64,000 bases of DNA from Acinetobacter pecorum (GCF_014837015.1 NZ_JACSPT010000002.1:62001-126000), one strand, 5' to 3'. Numbered from the stretch's first letter, positions 24,608-36,585 are shown. A program made the numbers and translations. The notes: generated from the letters alone by a model not told the origin.

Positions 24608-26659
24608 TTAATCTCGTTCTACCGGTATCGGAGCATGAGGCGCTGCGGGAGATGCAGCAGTATTTGTAGAAGCCGGAGCAGGAGGAGCGGACTGGGTACT
24701 GGCTGGAGCTGCACTAGAGGCTGCATCCTGACTTAGCATACCTGCACCACTTGGTAATTCAGCTGGCTTGATTCCGGCTGTCATCAGGCCGCCACTTAAT
24801 TGGTGTCCCTGTGGGCGTATTGGATTTTTATCTTTATGCAGTAACCAGTAATCGAAAATTGGCCGGGCCAAGGCAGTGGCCGCACTACCACCACGACCAT
24901 TTTCCAGAATGACTGCGATTGCAATTTCGGGCTGTTCAGCAGGGGCAAAACCGACAAAAAGACCGTGATCCAACTGACGGTCGGTCAACAGGGATTCATT
25001 GTAGCGTTTGCCCTGAGCAATACTTTTAACCTGTGCTGTCCCGGTTTTACCCGCAATAGAGTATTGCAGGCCGCTTTTGATGCCTCGACCTGTACCCGAC
25101 TGAATGACATCTACCATCGCCTCACGCATCTTGATCCAGTCTTCTTCCTGACCGTTAAAATCGATCTTGCCATGAGTACCATTATGTACCTTGAATGGTT
25201 TGGCACCGCGACTTTCACGCAGCACATGAGGAATAACTTTATTACCCTGGTTGGCGGTAATCGCAGTGGCCATAGCCAGCTGTAACGGTGTGGAGGTAAA
25301 AGCGCCCTGACCAATACTGACAGAAATGGTTTCACCACGTGACCATTTGGCATTACGGGTACGCATCTTCCATTCCGGGCTAGGATAAAGTCCGGAACTT
25401 TCACTTGGTAAATCGACCCCGGTTTTTTCGCCAAAGCCAAACTGACGCATCCAGGTGTTCATTTTTTCAATGCCCATGCGGTAGGACATGACATAGAAAT
25501 AGGTATCACAGGACACAATTTGTGCTTTATGCATATTTACTGAGCCATGCCCGGTTTTTTTATGGTCACGGAAGCGGTGACTGTCACCAGGCAAGGTGAA
25601 ATAGCCTGGATCCGAGATAGCGGTATTCCAGTCCACCAGGCCATAATGTAGTCCGCCCAGACCAAACATCGGCTTGATGGTAGAACCGGGTGGATAGGTA
25701 CCCTGTACAGCACGATTATAGAGAGGCTGATCGAGGTTATCACGTAAACCGCTGTAGTCCTTGGTACTGATTCCGGTTACAAACAGATTCGGATTAAAAC
25801 TTGGGCTGGATACTAGCGCCAGAATTTCTCCAGTCTTGGGATTCATCGCTACAATTGCGCCACGACGCCCAGCCAGCTGTTCTGAAGCTACTACCTGTAA
25901 GCCGTAATCGAGTGACAGGAACAGGTCATTACCGCGCACCGGATCCTTGCGGCCCAGATGACGTAGCACATTACCAAAGGCATCGGCCTCTACCGATTCA
26001 TTTCCTGGCACACCATGCAGAAGCTCTTCATAGGATTTTTCCACCCCGATCTTTCCGATCAGGTTGGTTCCGGCGTACAGGTCCTTATCAATAGCCTTAA
26101 GTTCTTTGTCATTAATTCGACCTACATAACCAATCACATGCGCGAACAGATCACCATGCGGGTAGTAGCGGGTCATCTGGGTTTCAATATTCACGCCCGG
26201 AAACTGATATTTCACTTCACTAAAACGGGCAATATCATTTTCATTCAGATTGAGCTTGATCGAAACCCGTTCGGTCTTACGTGCTGTTTTAATACGGGTT
26301 TGAAAGCGTTCCAGGTCTTCTTCGGTCAGTTCCAGAATTGGTTTCAGGCGTTCGAGTGTCTGGTCAATGTCTTGTACATCGGCACGACTTAAAGTGGCAG
26401 TAAAGACTGGATAGTTGTCGGCCAACAATACGCCGTTACGGTCATAAATATAACCGCGTGCTGGGGGTAGGGGCTGCAAGCGAATCCGGTTCTCGTCCGA
26501 AGCCGTACTAAAGCTTTCAAAGTTGAACAGTTGCAAATAGGCATAGCGGCTGACCAGCAGCAGCATAAAGAAAATCACAATTCCCATGGAAATCAAGACT
26601 CGATTGCGATAGATGCGCTTTTCTTGTTGTGCATTTTTTAAAGGAAAGTGCTGCTTCAT
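24608..26659 (-). CDS. mrdA: Penicillin-binding protein 2 (peptidoglycan transpeptidase)
   Basis: 683 residues from the ATG at 26659 (MKQHFPL); a TTG extension to 26701 is less likely. Class B PBP that cross-links elongation-specific peptidoglycan with RodA. One N-terminal membrane helix (VLISMGIVIFFMLLLVSRYAYL) is followed by the PBP dimerisation domain and the transpeptidase domain with STIK (in TYPPGSTIKPM), SCD in IVSCDTY and KTGTAQ active-site boxes. The C-terminus ends in a Ser/Ala/Pro-rich low-complexity tail of about 60 residues, longer than in E. coli. rodA is not adjacent here. Confidence 0.95.
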   Translation of the reverse strand: MKQHFPLKNAQQEKRIYRNRVLISMGIVIFFMLLLVSRYAYLQLFNFESFSTASDENRIRLQPLPPARGYIYDRNGVLLADNYPVFTATLSRADVQDIDQTLERLKPILELTEEDLERFQTRIKTARKTERVSIKLNLNENDIARFSEVKYQFPGVNIETQMTRYYPHGDLFAHVIGYVGRINDKELKAIDKDLYAGTNLIGKIGVEKSYEELLHGVPGNESVEADAFGNVLRHLGRKDPVRGNDLFLSLDYGLQVVASEQLAGRRGAIVAMNPKTGEILALVSSPSFNPNLFVTGISTKDYSGLRDNLDQPLYNRAVQGTYPPGSTIKPMFGLGGLHYGLVDWNTAISDPGYFTLPGDSHRFRDHKKTGHGSVNMHKAQIVSCDTYFYVMSYRMGIEKMNTWMRQFGFGEKTGVDLPSESSGLYPSPEWKMRTRNAKWSRGETISVSIGQGAFTSTPLQLAMATAITANQGNKVIPHVLRESRGAKPFKVHNGTHGKIDFNGQEEDWIKMREAMVDVIQSGTGRGIKSGLQYSIAGKTGTAQVKSIAQGKRYNESLLTDRQLDHGLFVGFAPAEQPEIAIAVILENGRGGSAATALARPIFDYWLLHKDKNPIRPQGHQLSGGLMTAGIKPAELPSGAGMLSQDAASSAAPASTQSAPPAPASTNTAASPAAPHAPIPVERD

Positions 26660-26896
26660 ACGCGATCGACTTAAGACCTGAGAGTGATTGAAAAGAATCA
26701 AAGTGGAATATTCTAACGCAAGTACACTTGATTTGATAATGAAAAACTGACCTTGTCATCAGTTCTATAAGCTTTGACTTTGCAGACATTAAAATTGTAA
26801 AGTGCTGTATACAAGAGTTGTGATAATTCTGCTAGAGTAAAATCCAATAAAAATAGGACTATACCAAAAACTATAATTAAGGAAGATGGTGAAGGA

Positions 26897-27415
26897 ATGA
26901 ACAAGGTTTACCCTTTGTTAGCGTTTGCATTTTGGGCGAATGGGGCTTATGCACATGATCAAATCAATACTACTGCTGCTAAAATAGAACCTGAGCCGGC
27001 AAAAGCCTTTAATGTTGGCGTTGGTATTACCCAGGAATTGATACACTTAAATACTGAATGGGTTAATCCTTACGGGATTGCTTATGTGAAAGGTGGGGTT
27101 TTTCTGAATGATGACCATAAGATAGGAGCACAGGCTGGCTTTCGTTATCCGGCCTATCTCACTGGTAAAGACAATAATGGTTATTATGTCGGGGCTTATG
27201 CAGGGCATATTGATAGCAGGCGGATTGACAATGAGTACAAGACCCGCTTAGGTGCCGGTATTGACTTGGCTTATGTTTTGCTTAGTTCTGAACGGATCAG
27301 CAGTTTTAGTGTGGGGATCGGTGTGGGGGAGAAACTCGAAGACCGAACTGGTTTTGTTGTGGCTGAAACAGAACCCCGACTACAATTTTCCTATACTTTA
27401 AGTATCGGTTTATAG
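26897..27415 (+). CDS. Exported beta-barrel-like hypothetical protein
   Basis: 172 residues. A signal peptide (MNKVYPLLAFAFWANGAYA) is followed by alternating polar and aromatic stretches such as AYVKGGVFLNDDHKIGAQAG, NGYYVGAYAGHI and LQFSYTLSIGL, ending in a hydrophobic beta-like C-terminus. This looks like a small outer-membrane barrel or surface-exposed beta protein, but no family is recognised. It is divergent from mrdA, with a 237-bp gap to its start, and stands alone. Confidence 0.6.
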   Translation: MNKVYPLLAFAFWANGAYAHDQINTTAAKIEPEPAKAFNVGVGITQELIHLNTEWVNPYGIAYVKGGVFLNDDHKIGAQAGFRYPAYLTGKDNNGYYVGAYAGHIDSRRIDNEYKTRLGAGIDLAYVLLSSERISSFSVGIGVGEKLEDRTGFVVAETEPRLQFSYTLSIGL

Positions 27416-27480
27416 ACAAAATATTCGACCTTATTAATATGTGTATTCTGTGAACAAAAAATTAAATATGGAAATTATGC

Positions 27481-28797
27481 ATGCTTGAGTACATCAACGA
27501 GTTGTGGCAAGCCTTTGTAAATCGCCCAGATTTTTGGGCCGTGCTCAGCATTATTCCGGTGACTGCATTTGTAACCTGGGCTCACGTCTGGATGGCACTG
27601 AAAATGGTCTTTTATCCGATCAATTTTTGGGGTTTTCATTTAGGGCCCATTCCTATCGGCTGGCAGGGAATTGTGCCACGCAAAGCTGGGCGTATTTCAG
27701 GCATTATTACCGATAATACACTCTCAAAACTAGGTTCCATCCGTGAGTTCTTACAGGCGATGGATCCCGATGACATGGCACGGATCATTGGGGAGCAGGT
27801 TGGCTTTGAACTGGAACACCTGATTGATGAAGTCATGATGGATCGCAATGCGGTCCTTTGGGAAAACCTACCTTTTGCCATCAAGCGCAGAATTTATGCA
27901 CAAGCACAGAAACAAATGCCGGCAATTTTACGTGAATTAGTGACTGAGCTGACCATGAACGTCGAGTCACTTGTGGATATGCGTGAAATGGTGGTCAGCC
28001 AGATGGAAGGTGACCGCCGACTTATGGTACGCATGTTCCTGAAAGTGGGTCAAAAAGAGATCAATTTCATCTGGCATATCAGTGCGCTCATCGGGATGTT
28101 CTTTGGTATTTTCCAGATGATTGTCTGGTTTGTGGTGCCTTGGCACTGGACCGTACCGTTCTGGGCTGCCATCTGGGGCTTTTTGACCAACTGGATTGCC
28201 ATCTGGATGGTCTTCAACCCACTAGAACCACATCCGGTAAAATACCTGCAATTCTTTAGCCGTACCGCAGATCGCAAGTTTCCATGGATCAAACCGGTGA
28301 TTCCTCGTATCGGCACCTATAACATACAAGGCGCATTTATGAAACGTCAGGATGAAGTCTCTGACGTCTTCGCAAGTGTAGTCACAGAAGATCTGATTAC
28401 GTTAAAATCGATCATGACCGAGATGATGTATGGCGGCAGAAAAGATAAAACCCGCCGCATTATCAAACGTCATATTAATGAAATTATGGAAACACCCCTG
28501 GTCAGAACCTCTTTACAGCTGTCTTTAGGACCAAAAGAGTATGCAAAACTCAAGACGGACTTGATCGATCGCTCGATTGAAATTACGATGGTACCTGTAT
28601 GCGACCCAGCATTTAATGCGAGCCGTGCACAGAAAATCTATCAAATGTTTAGAGACCGCATACGTGAGTTGACTCCGAAGGAGTTTCAGAATCTTTTACG
28701 TCCTGCATTTCAGGAAGATGAATGGATTCTGATTTTATTGGGTGGGGTAACCGGTTTTGTCGCGGGTTTAATCCATTTGTTTGTGGCTTTCTTATAA
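27481..28797 (+). CDS. DUF445 family membrane protein
   Basis: 438 residues. The signature MVFYPINFWGFHLG and GWQGIVPRKAGRISGIITD near the N-terminus, and the repeated soluble helical region, define DUF445. Hydrophobic segments lie near residues 15-35, around 205-255 and at the C-terminus (LILLGGVTGFVAGLIHLFVAF). The function of the family is unknown; it is a membrane protein with a cytoplasmic helical part. No regulatory signal is evident. Confidence 0.8.
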   Translation: MLEYINELWQAFVNRPDFWAVLSIIPVTAFVTWAHVWMALKMVFYPINFWGFHLGPIPIGWQGIVPRKAGRISGIITDNTLSKLGSIREFLQAMDPDDMARIIGEQVGFELEHLIDEVMMDRNAVLWENLPFAIKRRIYAQAQKQMPAILRELVTELTMNVESLVDMREMVVSQMEGDRRLMVRMFLKVGQKEINFIWHISALIGMFFGIFQMIVWFVVPWHWTVPFWAAIWGFLTNWIAIWMVFNPLEPHPVKYLQFFSRTADRKFPWIKPVIPRIGTYNIQGAFMKRQDEVSDVFASVVTEDLITLKSIMTEMMYGGRKDKTRRIIKRHINEIMETPLVRTSLQLSLGPKEYAKLKTDLIDRSIEITMVPVCDPAFNASRAQKIYQMFRDRIRELTPKEFQNLLRPAFQEDEWILILLGGVTGFVAGLIHLFVAFL

Positions 28798-28812
28798 TGA
28801 GATGCCGGGGGA

Positions 28813-28830
28813 CACAATCGGGTGATTGTG
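28813..28830 (+). promoter_or_regulatory. Hairpin in the adk leader
   Basis: CACAATC-gggt-GATTGTG lies 43 bp before the adk start. It may be a weak terminator or a leader structure. Confidence 0.4.
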
Positions 28831-28860
28831 GTCGTGGCGTCATACATATTGTTTAAATGA

Positions 28861-29550
<690 letters not shown>

Positions 29551-29558
29551 GACAATCG

Positions 29559-29590
29559 AAGAGCCCTAAGCCATATTAGGGCTCTTTTTT
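29559..29590 (+). terminator. Intrinsic terminator of adk
   Basis: AAGAGCCCTAA-gccata-TTAGGGCTCTT followed by TTTT, an 11-bp perfect stem. Confidence 0.92.
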
Positions 29591-29620
29591 GTTGTGTATT
29601 TAAACAGGGTGCTTGCTGCT

Positions 29621-29830
29621 ATGAAATTTGGCATATTGGTATTAATGGTTATATTGCTGGCAGTAGTGGTGGGTTTGTTCTATATCAGTTTTAAAATACT
29701 TAACAAGGTACGCCAGGAAGAACGGGCAGAAAATGCCGGAAAAGTACCGGCACGTCAGTTACATCCCAAATTACAGGCAGAACTTCAACAGAAGCACGAA
29801 CAAGAGCAGGCTGAGCAAAATAATAAATAA
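29621..29830 (+). CDS. Small single-span membrane protein
   Basis: 69 residues from the ATG at 29621 (GTG starts upstream are possible). One strong transmembrane helix GILVLMVILLAVVVGLFY is followed by a charged, Gln/Glu/Lys-rich cytoplasmic-like tail with predicted coiled-coil character. No family is recognised. An AGGG lies 12 nt upstream. It is convergent with nth and lies between adk and nth, a position with no obvious functional link. Confidence 0.6.
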   Translation: MKFGILVLMVILLAVVVGLFYISFKILNKVRQEERAENAGKVPARQLHPKLQAELQQKHEQEQAEQNNK

Positions 29831-29865
29831 ATGCTTTGAGGTACTCTAAACGAAAAAAGCTGAGC

Positions 29866-30579
29866 TTAAGTTTCAGCTTCAATATTTTTCACCGGAATTG
29901 CACGATCTGCACCAAACTCAAACCGGTCCGGCCAGTTACATACATCTGCAACTACACATTCATGGCATTTCGGTTTACGTGCAACACAGCAATAACGGCC
30001 ATGTAAAATCAGCCAGTGATGTGAATCAATAATAAATTCTTTTGGAATGACCTTCACTAAACGATGCTCGACCTCAAGCACATTTTTACCAACTGCCAGT
30101 CCAGTACGGTTACCGACCCGGAAAATATGTGTATCGACCGCCATGGTCGGCTGACCAAAGGCCGTATTCAGTACCACATTCGCCGTTTTACGACCTACAC
30201 CCGGCAGGGCTTCCAGATCCGCACGATTATCCGGTACCACGCTGTTGTGCTTCTGAATCAGCATTTCACAGGCTTTAATCACATTGACTGCTTTTGAGTT
30301 ATATAAACCAATGGTCTTGATATATTCCTTCAAACCATCGACACCTAGCGCATAAATTGCTTCCGGTGTATTGGCGACTGGAAACAGTTTGTCTGTGGCT
30401 TTGTTGACACTGACATCTGTGGCTTGGGCTGACAGCGTGACTGCGACCAGCAATTCAAAGGGATTAGCATAATTCAGCTCGGTTTTTGGATTGGGTCGCT
30501 GTTCACGCAGGCGTTCAAAAAAGGTCTGAATCTGTTTTTTGGTCATGTTTTTAACGGGCTTGGCCTTGGCAATTGTCAT
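29866..30579 (-). CDS. nth: Endonuclease III (base-excision DNA glycosylase/AP lyase)
   Basis: 237 residues. Removes oxidised pyrimidines and cleaves at abasic sites. The helix-hairpin-helix LPGVGRKTANVVLNTAF includes the catalytic Lys; the catalytic Asp lies in MAVDTHIFRVGNR; the [4Fe-4S] ligands form C-X6-C-X2-C-X5-C near the C-terminus. It starts 1 nt after the rnfB stop, with its Shine-Dalgarno (AGGGA) inside the end of rnfB, so the two are cotranscribed and translationally coupled, as in many Gammaproteobacteria. Confidence 0.96.
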   Translation of the reverse strand: MTIAKAKPVKNMTKKQIQTFFERLREQRPNPKTELNYANPFELLVAVTLSAQATDVSVNKATDKLFPVANTPEAIYALGVDGLKEYIKTIGLYNSKAVNVIKACEMLIQKHNSVVPDNRADLEALPGVGRKTANVVLNTAFGQPTMAVDTHIFRVGNRTGLAVGKNVLEVEHRLVKVIPKEFIIDSHHWLILHGRYCCVARKPKCHECVVADVCNWPDRFEFGADRAIPVKNIEAET

Positions 30580-30580
30580 G

Positions 30581-31372
30581 TTATCCCTGTAAAGCCTGTA
30601 ATTGCTGTGTCAATTCTTCTAACTGGGCGCGCTTTCGGGCATCTTCACGAACTGAGAGTTGTTTTTCCAGTTTTTTAATTTGGGTACGTAGTTTTGCCAG
30701 TTCAATCGTGGTCTTGGAATCAAGTGATACGGGGGCATTCTCTGGCTTGCTCGCGACTTCAATCACGGGGAGTTGCTCATTTAAAGCTGAGAAACGGGCA
30801 AACAGGGCAGTATCGATTTCTGCACGGACCACAGGTCCTTTACGATCGGTACGCCGTTTTTCTTCACGCTGGATGTGCGCATAGTAACGCTGACGCAGAT
30901 CATCCTGTTCTGCAATGCGCTGTGCTTCAGTCGGTAAGGGTTGTTGATCTTCAACCAGATCGATGCAGTCTACTGGACAAGGCGGGATACAAAGCTCACA
31001 ACCGGTACACAGGTCAGTAAGCACTGTATGCATCAGTTTACCTGAGCCAATAATTGCATCGACCGGGCAGGCACTAATACATTTGGTACAGCCAATACAT
31101 TCATCTTCACGAATAACCGCTTTCATGCGCTGGGGACGACCATCGGCTTGAACTGGCCAGACGCTTTCTTCAGCCGGTAGTTTAGAGCGATTTAATAATA
31201 CGGCCAGAGCATCGGCAACAGGCTGCCCGCCAGGTACACATTTGTTGGCATCTTCACCCTCAGCAATCGACTGGGCATAAGGTAAACATCCGTCACGGTG
31301 ACCGCAGAGTCCACATTGGGTTTGAGGGAGTAAAGTATCAATCGATTGGACCAGAGAAATAGGCGAATTCAT
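30581..31372 (-). CDS. rnfB: RnfB/RsxB-like electron-transfer iron-sulfur protein (orphan)
   Basis: 263 residues. The N-terminal [4Fe-4S] region [11 protein letters not shown] and KCVPGG is followed by two ferredoxin clusters, [16 protein letters not shown] and [17 protein letters not shown] helical Lys/Arg/Gln-rich extension of about 100 residues ends the protein. Unlike E. coli RsxB there is no N-terminal membrane helix, and no other rnf genes surround it. So it probably acts as a soluble electron carrier rather than part of an ion-pumping complex. It is upstream of nth in one transcript; the link is conserved in Gammaproteobacteria, though its meaning is unclear. Confidence 0.85.
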   Translation of the reverse strand: MNSPISLVQSIDTLLPQTQCGLCGHRDGCLPYAQSIAEGEDANKCVPGGQPVADALAVLLNRSKLPAEESVWPVQADGRPQRMKAVIREDECIGCTKCISACPVDAIIGSGKLMHTVLTDLCTGCELCIPPCPVDCIDLVEDQQPLPTEAQRIAEQDDLRQRYYAHIQREEKRRTDRKGPVVRAEIDTALFARFSALNEQLPVIEVASKPENAPVSLDSKTTIELAKLRTQIKKLEKQLSVREDARKRAQLEELTQQLQALQG

Positions 31373-33065
<1,693 letters not shown>

Positions 33066-33085
33066 GTCTGACTTAGTCTAAGCTG

Positions 33086-33118
33086 AAAAAACCGAGGTAT
33101 TTACCTCGGTTTTTTTAT
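33086..33118 (+). terminator. Intrinsic terminator of gdhA
   Basis: AAAAAACCGAGGT-attt-ACCTCGGTTTTTTT, just after gdhA and before the convergent META-domain gene. Confidence 0.92.
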
Positions 33119-33132
33119 TTTTATTTTTTGCT

Positions 33133-33915
33133 TTAGAGGGTGGTTTTTACCACTTCACGCTCTACTGCCATATCAAATACATAGGCGTATTTAGACTGGT
33201 CTGCAGCCGGATTCTTAATTTCATAACGCTTTACCCGGATAATCTGACGCTCATCTGGTGAGTGCTGAAAGCCTTCAATCTGGTCATAGAATAAAGTCCA
33301 GTCTTTATCGACCTGAGTCTTTAAACCTTTATCATCATATTTAATTTCTTTCACCTGTAAACAGGTTTGTAGAGCTACCCCGGTACAGGTTTTGGTTTGT
33401 GGAGAAATTTCCAGAAAAATAGTTTCTGCCTGCCCTTGGTATTTGGTTTCCGGGGTCATTTTTCCAGTAAAAATATATTTTTTCCCATCGGCTGCAGTAA
33501 TGCTTAATTTTGGCTGATTAGAATCACTGAGATCTAAGCTGAAAAGAATATCACGCTTTTGCAAAAGCTGGCTGACAAAACGTTCCTGCTCCATCAGTGC
33601 TGCATCACAAGCCATTTCGGTGCCTACGACTTCGCTGGTCGTGATGATATTGTTTTTGACTGACCATGTCGTTGCGAGTCCATTACAGCTCGTAACGGCG
33701 TTCAGCCGGCCTTGAGCATCAAAATGGAGTACGATGGGTCGTTCTAGTCCACGATCCAGTTCCCAGGTATAAGCAGACAGGATTTGCGCTGGTGTTTTTA
33801 ATGTAGTCGATGGAGTGGAAATAGCTGTATCTCCTGAAGTCGCAGGAAGATGAGAGGATTGACACGCAATTAAAGCTAAAGGGAGCAGAGCAAGTGCAAA
33901 AATTCTTGATTTCAT
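33133..33915 (-). CDS. META and DUF4377 domain lipoprotein
   Basis: 260 residues. Lipoprotein signal with lipobox LIAC at about residue 18. A META domain (YTWELDRG... TSCNGLATTW, GTEMACDAALMEQERF) is followed by a DUF4377-like domain rich in cysteines (TKTCTGVALQTCLQVKEIKY). META proteins such as E. coli HslJ are linked to stress and antibiotic tolerance; this fused form is common in Acinetobacter-like genomes. It probably sits in the envelope. Its role is unknown. Confidence 0.82.
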   Translation of the reverse strand: MKSRIFALALLPLALIACQSSHLPATSGDTAISTPSTTLKTPAQILSAYTWELDRGLERPIVLHFDAQGRLNAVTSCNGLATTWSVKNNIITTSEVVGTEMACDAALMEQERFVSQLLQKRDILFSLDLSDSNQPKLSITAADGKKYIFTGKMTPETKYQGQAETIFLEISPQTKTCTGVALQTCLQVKEIKYDDKGLKTQVDKDWTLFYDQIEGFQHSPDERQIIRVKRYEIKNPAADQSKYAYVFDMAVEREVVKTTL

Positions 33916-34050
33916 CAGTGTAATTCTATGTGCTAAATTTCAACGTGATTATAATCAGGAGATTAGCGAAAAATATTGATACAAATCGTAGCTTTTGCTA
34001 ACAAAATGTATCCAAATCAGAAGCTAAACTTAAAAGCTCGGTATTATCGG

Positions 34051-34827
34051 CTAGTCGAAGCGGTAAATATCCATTCCTAATGCACCCATGCTAAAGCTGC
34101 TATGCACGACACTGAAGCGGTTTCCAGTACCCATAGCAAAGAATAAGGGCGCAAAGTGTTCCAAGGTTGGATGATTACGCTTGATATGGGGTAACGTTTG
34201 CCAGTCCAGTACGGCATCAAAATCACTATGAACCAGTTTATTCACTACGTAATTACGGAAAGTTGAGGCCCATTCAGGAACCTCATCGGTATTTCCCTGC
34301 CAAGACAGTTCCCGCAAATTATGAGTAATACTGCCTGATCCAATCAGAAATACCTGCTGTTCACGCAAAGGTGCCAAGGTCTGACCAATTCTGTAAATAT
34401 CTTCAGCACTCATCGTGATTGGTAAAGAAATTTCAACCACTGGAATATCTGCTTCTGGATACATATGCAATAGAGGCATCCAGACACCATGATCTCGCGG
34501 GCGGGTACTATTGGCATGTGCAGAAAAACCGGCATTGGCCAATAAGCCTAGCACTTGCTCAGCCAGTTCGGGATTTCCAGGAGCCGGGTAGCGTAATTCA
34601 TACAACTCAGGTGGAAAACCGCGGAAGTCATGCCAGGTTTCAGGACGGATGCCGGTATTCACCTCAAGCGCTTCGCTTTCCCAGTGTGCCGACATGACAA
34701 TAATCGCAGTTGGACGTGGCAGATTCAGGCTTAAGCGACGCAATGCTGGGCCTACCTGCTCGGGATTGAGTGCTAGCATGGGCGAGCCATGAGAAATAAA
34801 TAAGCCCGGCAAGGTCTGTAAGTTCAT
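34051..34827 (-). CDS. ygiD: Extradiol ring-cleaving dioxygenase, DOPA-dioxygenase type (YgiD-like)
   Basis: 258 residues. DODA-type class III extradiol dioxygenase: FISHGSPMLAL near residue 10 includes an iron-ligand His, MSAHWESE a second His, and RDHGVWMPLLHMYP and GSGSITHNLREL complete the active site. E. coli YgiD cleaves L-DOPA at the 4,5 position; the native substrate is uncertain. It is monocistronic, and no aromatic catabolic genes are nearby. Confidence 0.88.
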   Translation of the reverse strand: MNLQTLPGLFISHGSPMLALNPEQVGPALRRLSLNLPRPTAIIVMSAHWESEALEVNTGIRPETWHDFRGFPPELYELRYPAPGNPELAEQVLGLLANAGFSAHANSTRPRDHGVWMPLLHMYPEADIPVVEISLPITMSAEDIYRIGQTLAPLREQQVFLIGSGSITHNLRELSWQGNTDEVPEWASTFRNYVVNKLVHSDFDAVLDWQTLPHIKRNHPTLEHFAPLFFAMGTGNRFSVVHSSFSMGALGMDIYRFD

Positions 34828-34933
34828 AAGTCAAACCACATTAGTTGAATGTTTTAATCATGCAATAAAAACAGGGATAAAGGCAGGGGTAATAATTCAA
34901 CAAAACGTTGCATATACAGAACGCATTATTAAA

Positions 34934-35416
34934 TTATCCCGCTCGATGATAGGGATGGTTATGATTGATGCTCATGGCACGATAGAGCTGCTCAATCAGC
35001 ATGACACGTACCAGAGGATGCGGCAGGGTTAACTTCGACAAGGACCAGTGCCATGCCGCAGCTTTACGCACGGCTTCCGAGTGACCATCCGGTCCACCGA
35101 TCGCAAGTGCCACATCATTGCCTTCCAGCATCCAGCTTTTCATGGTTTCAGCCAGTTTTTCAGTACTGAATTCACGTCCGCCTACTTCTAGCGCGATCAG
35201 GATTTCATTCTGCTTCAGTGCATTTAAAATGCTATCACCCTCAATATTGCGGTATTTCAGAATATCTGCTTCAGAATCATTTTTCCCGCGCTTGGCCATC
35301 GGCAGTTCAATAATCTGGGTCTGTACAAAAGGCTGAATACGTTTGAAATAATCTTCAAAACCAGTCAACACCCAAGCTGGCATTTTTTGACCAATGGTCA
35401 GAATACGGATTTTCAT
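34934..35416 (-). CDS. rlmH: 23S rRNA pseudouridine1915 methyltransferase RlmH
   Basis: 160 residues. SPOUT-class enzyme that N3-methylates pseudouridine 1915 in helix 69 of 23S rRNA. Signatures: MKIRILTIGQKMPAW, LEVGGREFSTEKLA, the knot region AIGGPDGHSEAVRKAA and the C-terminal LIEQLYRAMSINHNHPYHR. In other Gammaproteobacteria it follows rsfS, which is not in the window. Monocistronic here. Confidence 0.95.
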   Translation of the reverse strand: MKIRILTIGQKMPAWVLTGFEDYFKRIQPFVQTQIIELPMAKRGKNDSEADILKYRNIEGDSILNALKQNEILIALEVGGREFSTEKLAETMKSWMLEGNDVALAIGGPDGHSEAVRKAAAWHWSLSKLTLPHPLVRVMLIEQLYRAMSINHNHPYHRAG

Positions 35417-35568
35417 ACAGGCAGATCAATAATTGGATACTTCATTATAACGATCAAACAACATGAATTTGAACCAGGAAACAAATTGAAATTGAAAGGG
35501 GGGATTTAGTGTTGCTTTAATGTCCGTAGTTCAAGTATCCGCTTGATAAAGGAATGGAATAATAATAA

Positions 35569-36516
35569 ATGCGGAACAGTGTCATGATAAAAGGATGTTG
35601 TACTGTGCTCCTGTTACTGCTTGGTCTCATGGGTTCAAGCCTATGTATGGCCAGCTCAAGCAAAAGTGCTCAAGTCCCCCATCTGGAATTGTTTTTTAGC
35701 CAGATTATGAATGTGGATGAATACCGGAATTATAAAAATATTAAGGAGCTGAATCGGGTGTCTGCCTGGATCAAAGGGCAGATGCAGCGTCTGGGTGTCC
35801 CATGTCAGTATCAGGTTTATGTGGTCAATAACTTGAGTTACCGGAATGTCGTCTGTCAAATCAATACTCAAGCCAAAACCAAGATGGTAATGGGAGCACA
35901 TTATGATGTTTTCAGTGCCCGATATGGGGCTGACAATAATGCATCAGGTGTAGCGGGTCTGCTGGAAACGGCAAGACTACTTGCTTTGCAAAAATCCAGA
36001 CTCAAGCATGATATTGAATTTGCTTTCTATACCTTGGAAGAGCCACCCTTTTTTAAGACAGAACACATGGGCAGTTATATACATGCCAAATCATTAAAAG
36101 TGCAAAAACAGAAAATTAAAGGCGTGGTGATTCTGGATTCGATTGGCTATTTTGATGAACATCAGGTACAGAGTTATCCAGTCGGATTAAAATGGATTTA
36201 TCCACGAAATGGCAACTTTATTGCATCAATTGGACATTTGGCCTCAACCGGCCTGACCGGCGATTATTGTGATGCTATGCAACGGCTTAACAGGTTGGAT
36301 TGTCAGCGTTTTGTCAGTCCAAGTTTTGCTCAGGATATGAGTTTCTCGGGCTATCTGAATTATACCAAATTCAATTATTCAACTATGCTGATCACCGATA
36401 CTGCGAATTATCGCAATCCTTATTACAACACCGAACTGGACACCTTAGACAAGCTGGACTTGAACAAGATGACGTATGTGATTGATGGGCTGGTTGCTAT
36501 GGCGCTACAGCCATAA
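35569..36516 (+). CDS. M28-family peptidase-like protein with altered zinc site
   Basis: 315 residues with a signal peptide (hydrophobic segment TVLLLLLGLMGSSLCMA). Zinc-peptidase motifs: GAHYDV (His), GADNNASGVAGLLETARLL (Asp), YTLEEPPFF (Glu pair) and VILDSIGY (Asp). The last usual ligand, His in the NPxYH..DT motif of the family, is Asn here (NPYYNTELDTLDKLD). The enzyme may have changed its metal or lost activity. The neighbours give no clue to a substrate. Likely periplasmic. Confidence 0.8.
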   Translation: MRNSVMIKGCCTVLLLLLGLMGSSLCMASSSKSAQVPHLELFFSQIMNVDEYRNYKNIKELNRVSAWIKGQMQRLGVPCQYQVYVVNNLSYRNVVCQINTQAKTKMVMGAHYDVFSARYGADNNASGVAGLLETARLLALQKSRLKHDIEFAFYTLEEPPFFKTEHMGSYIHAKSLKVQKQKIKGVVILDSIGYFDEHQVQSYPVGLKWIYPRNGNFIASIGHLASTGLTGDYCDAMQRLNRLDCQRFVSPSFAQDMSFSGYLNYTKFNYSTMLITDTANYRNPYYNTELDTLDKLDLNKMTYVIDGLVAMALQP

Positions 36517-36541
36517 TTGAGTTAAGTGGCTTTTTACCCAA

Positions 36542-36571
36542 TAAAAAAACCCTGCCGGAGCAGGGTTTTTA
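36542..36571. terminator. Bidirectional terminator between peptidase and lon
   Basis: AAAAACCCTGC-cgga-GCAGGGTTTTT, flanked by A and T runs between convergent genes. Confidence 0.9.
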
Positions 36572-36585
36572 GGAATCAGCAGGTC

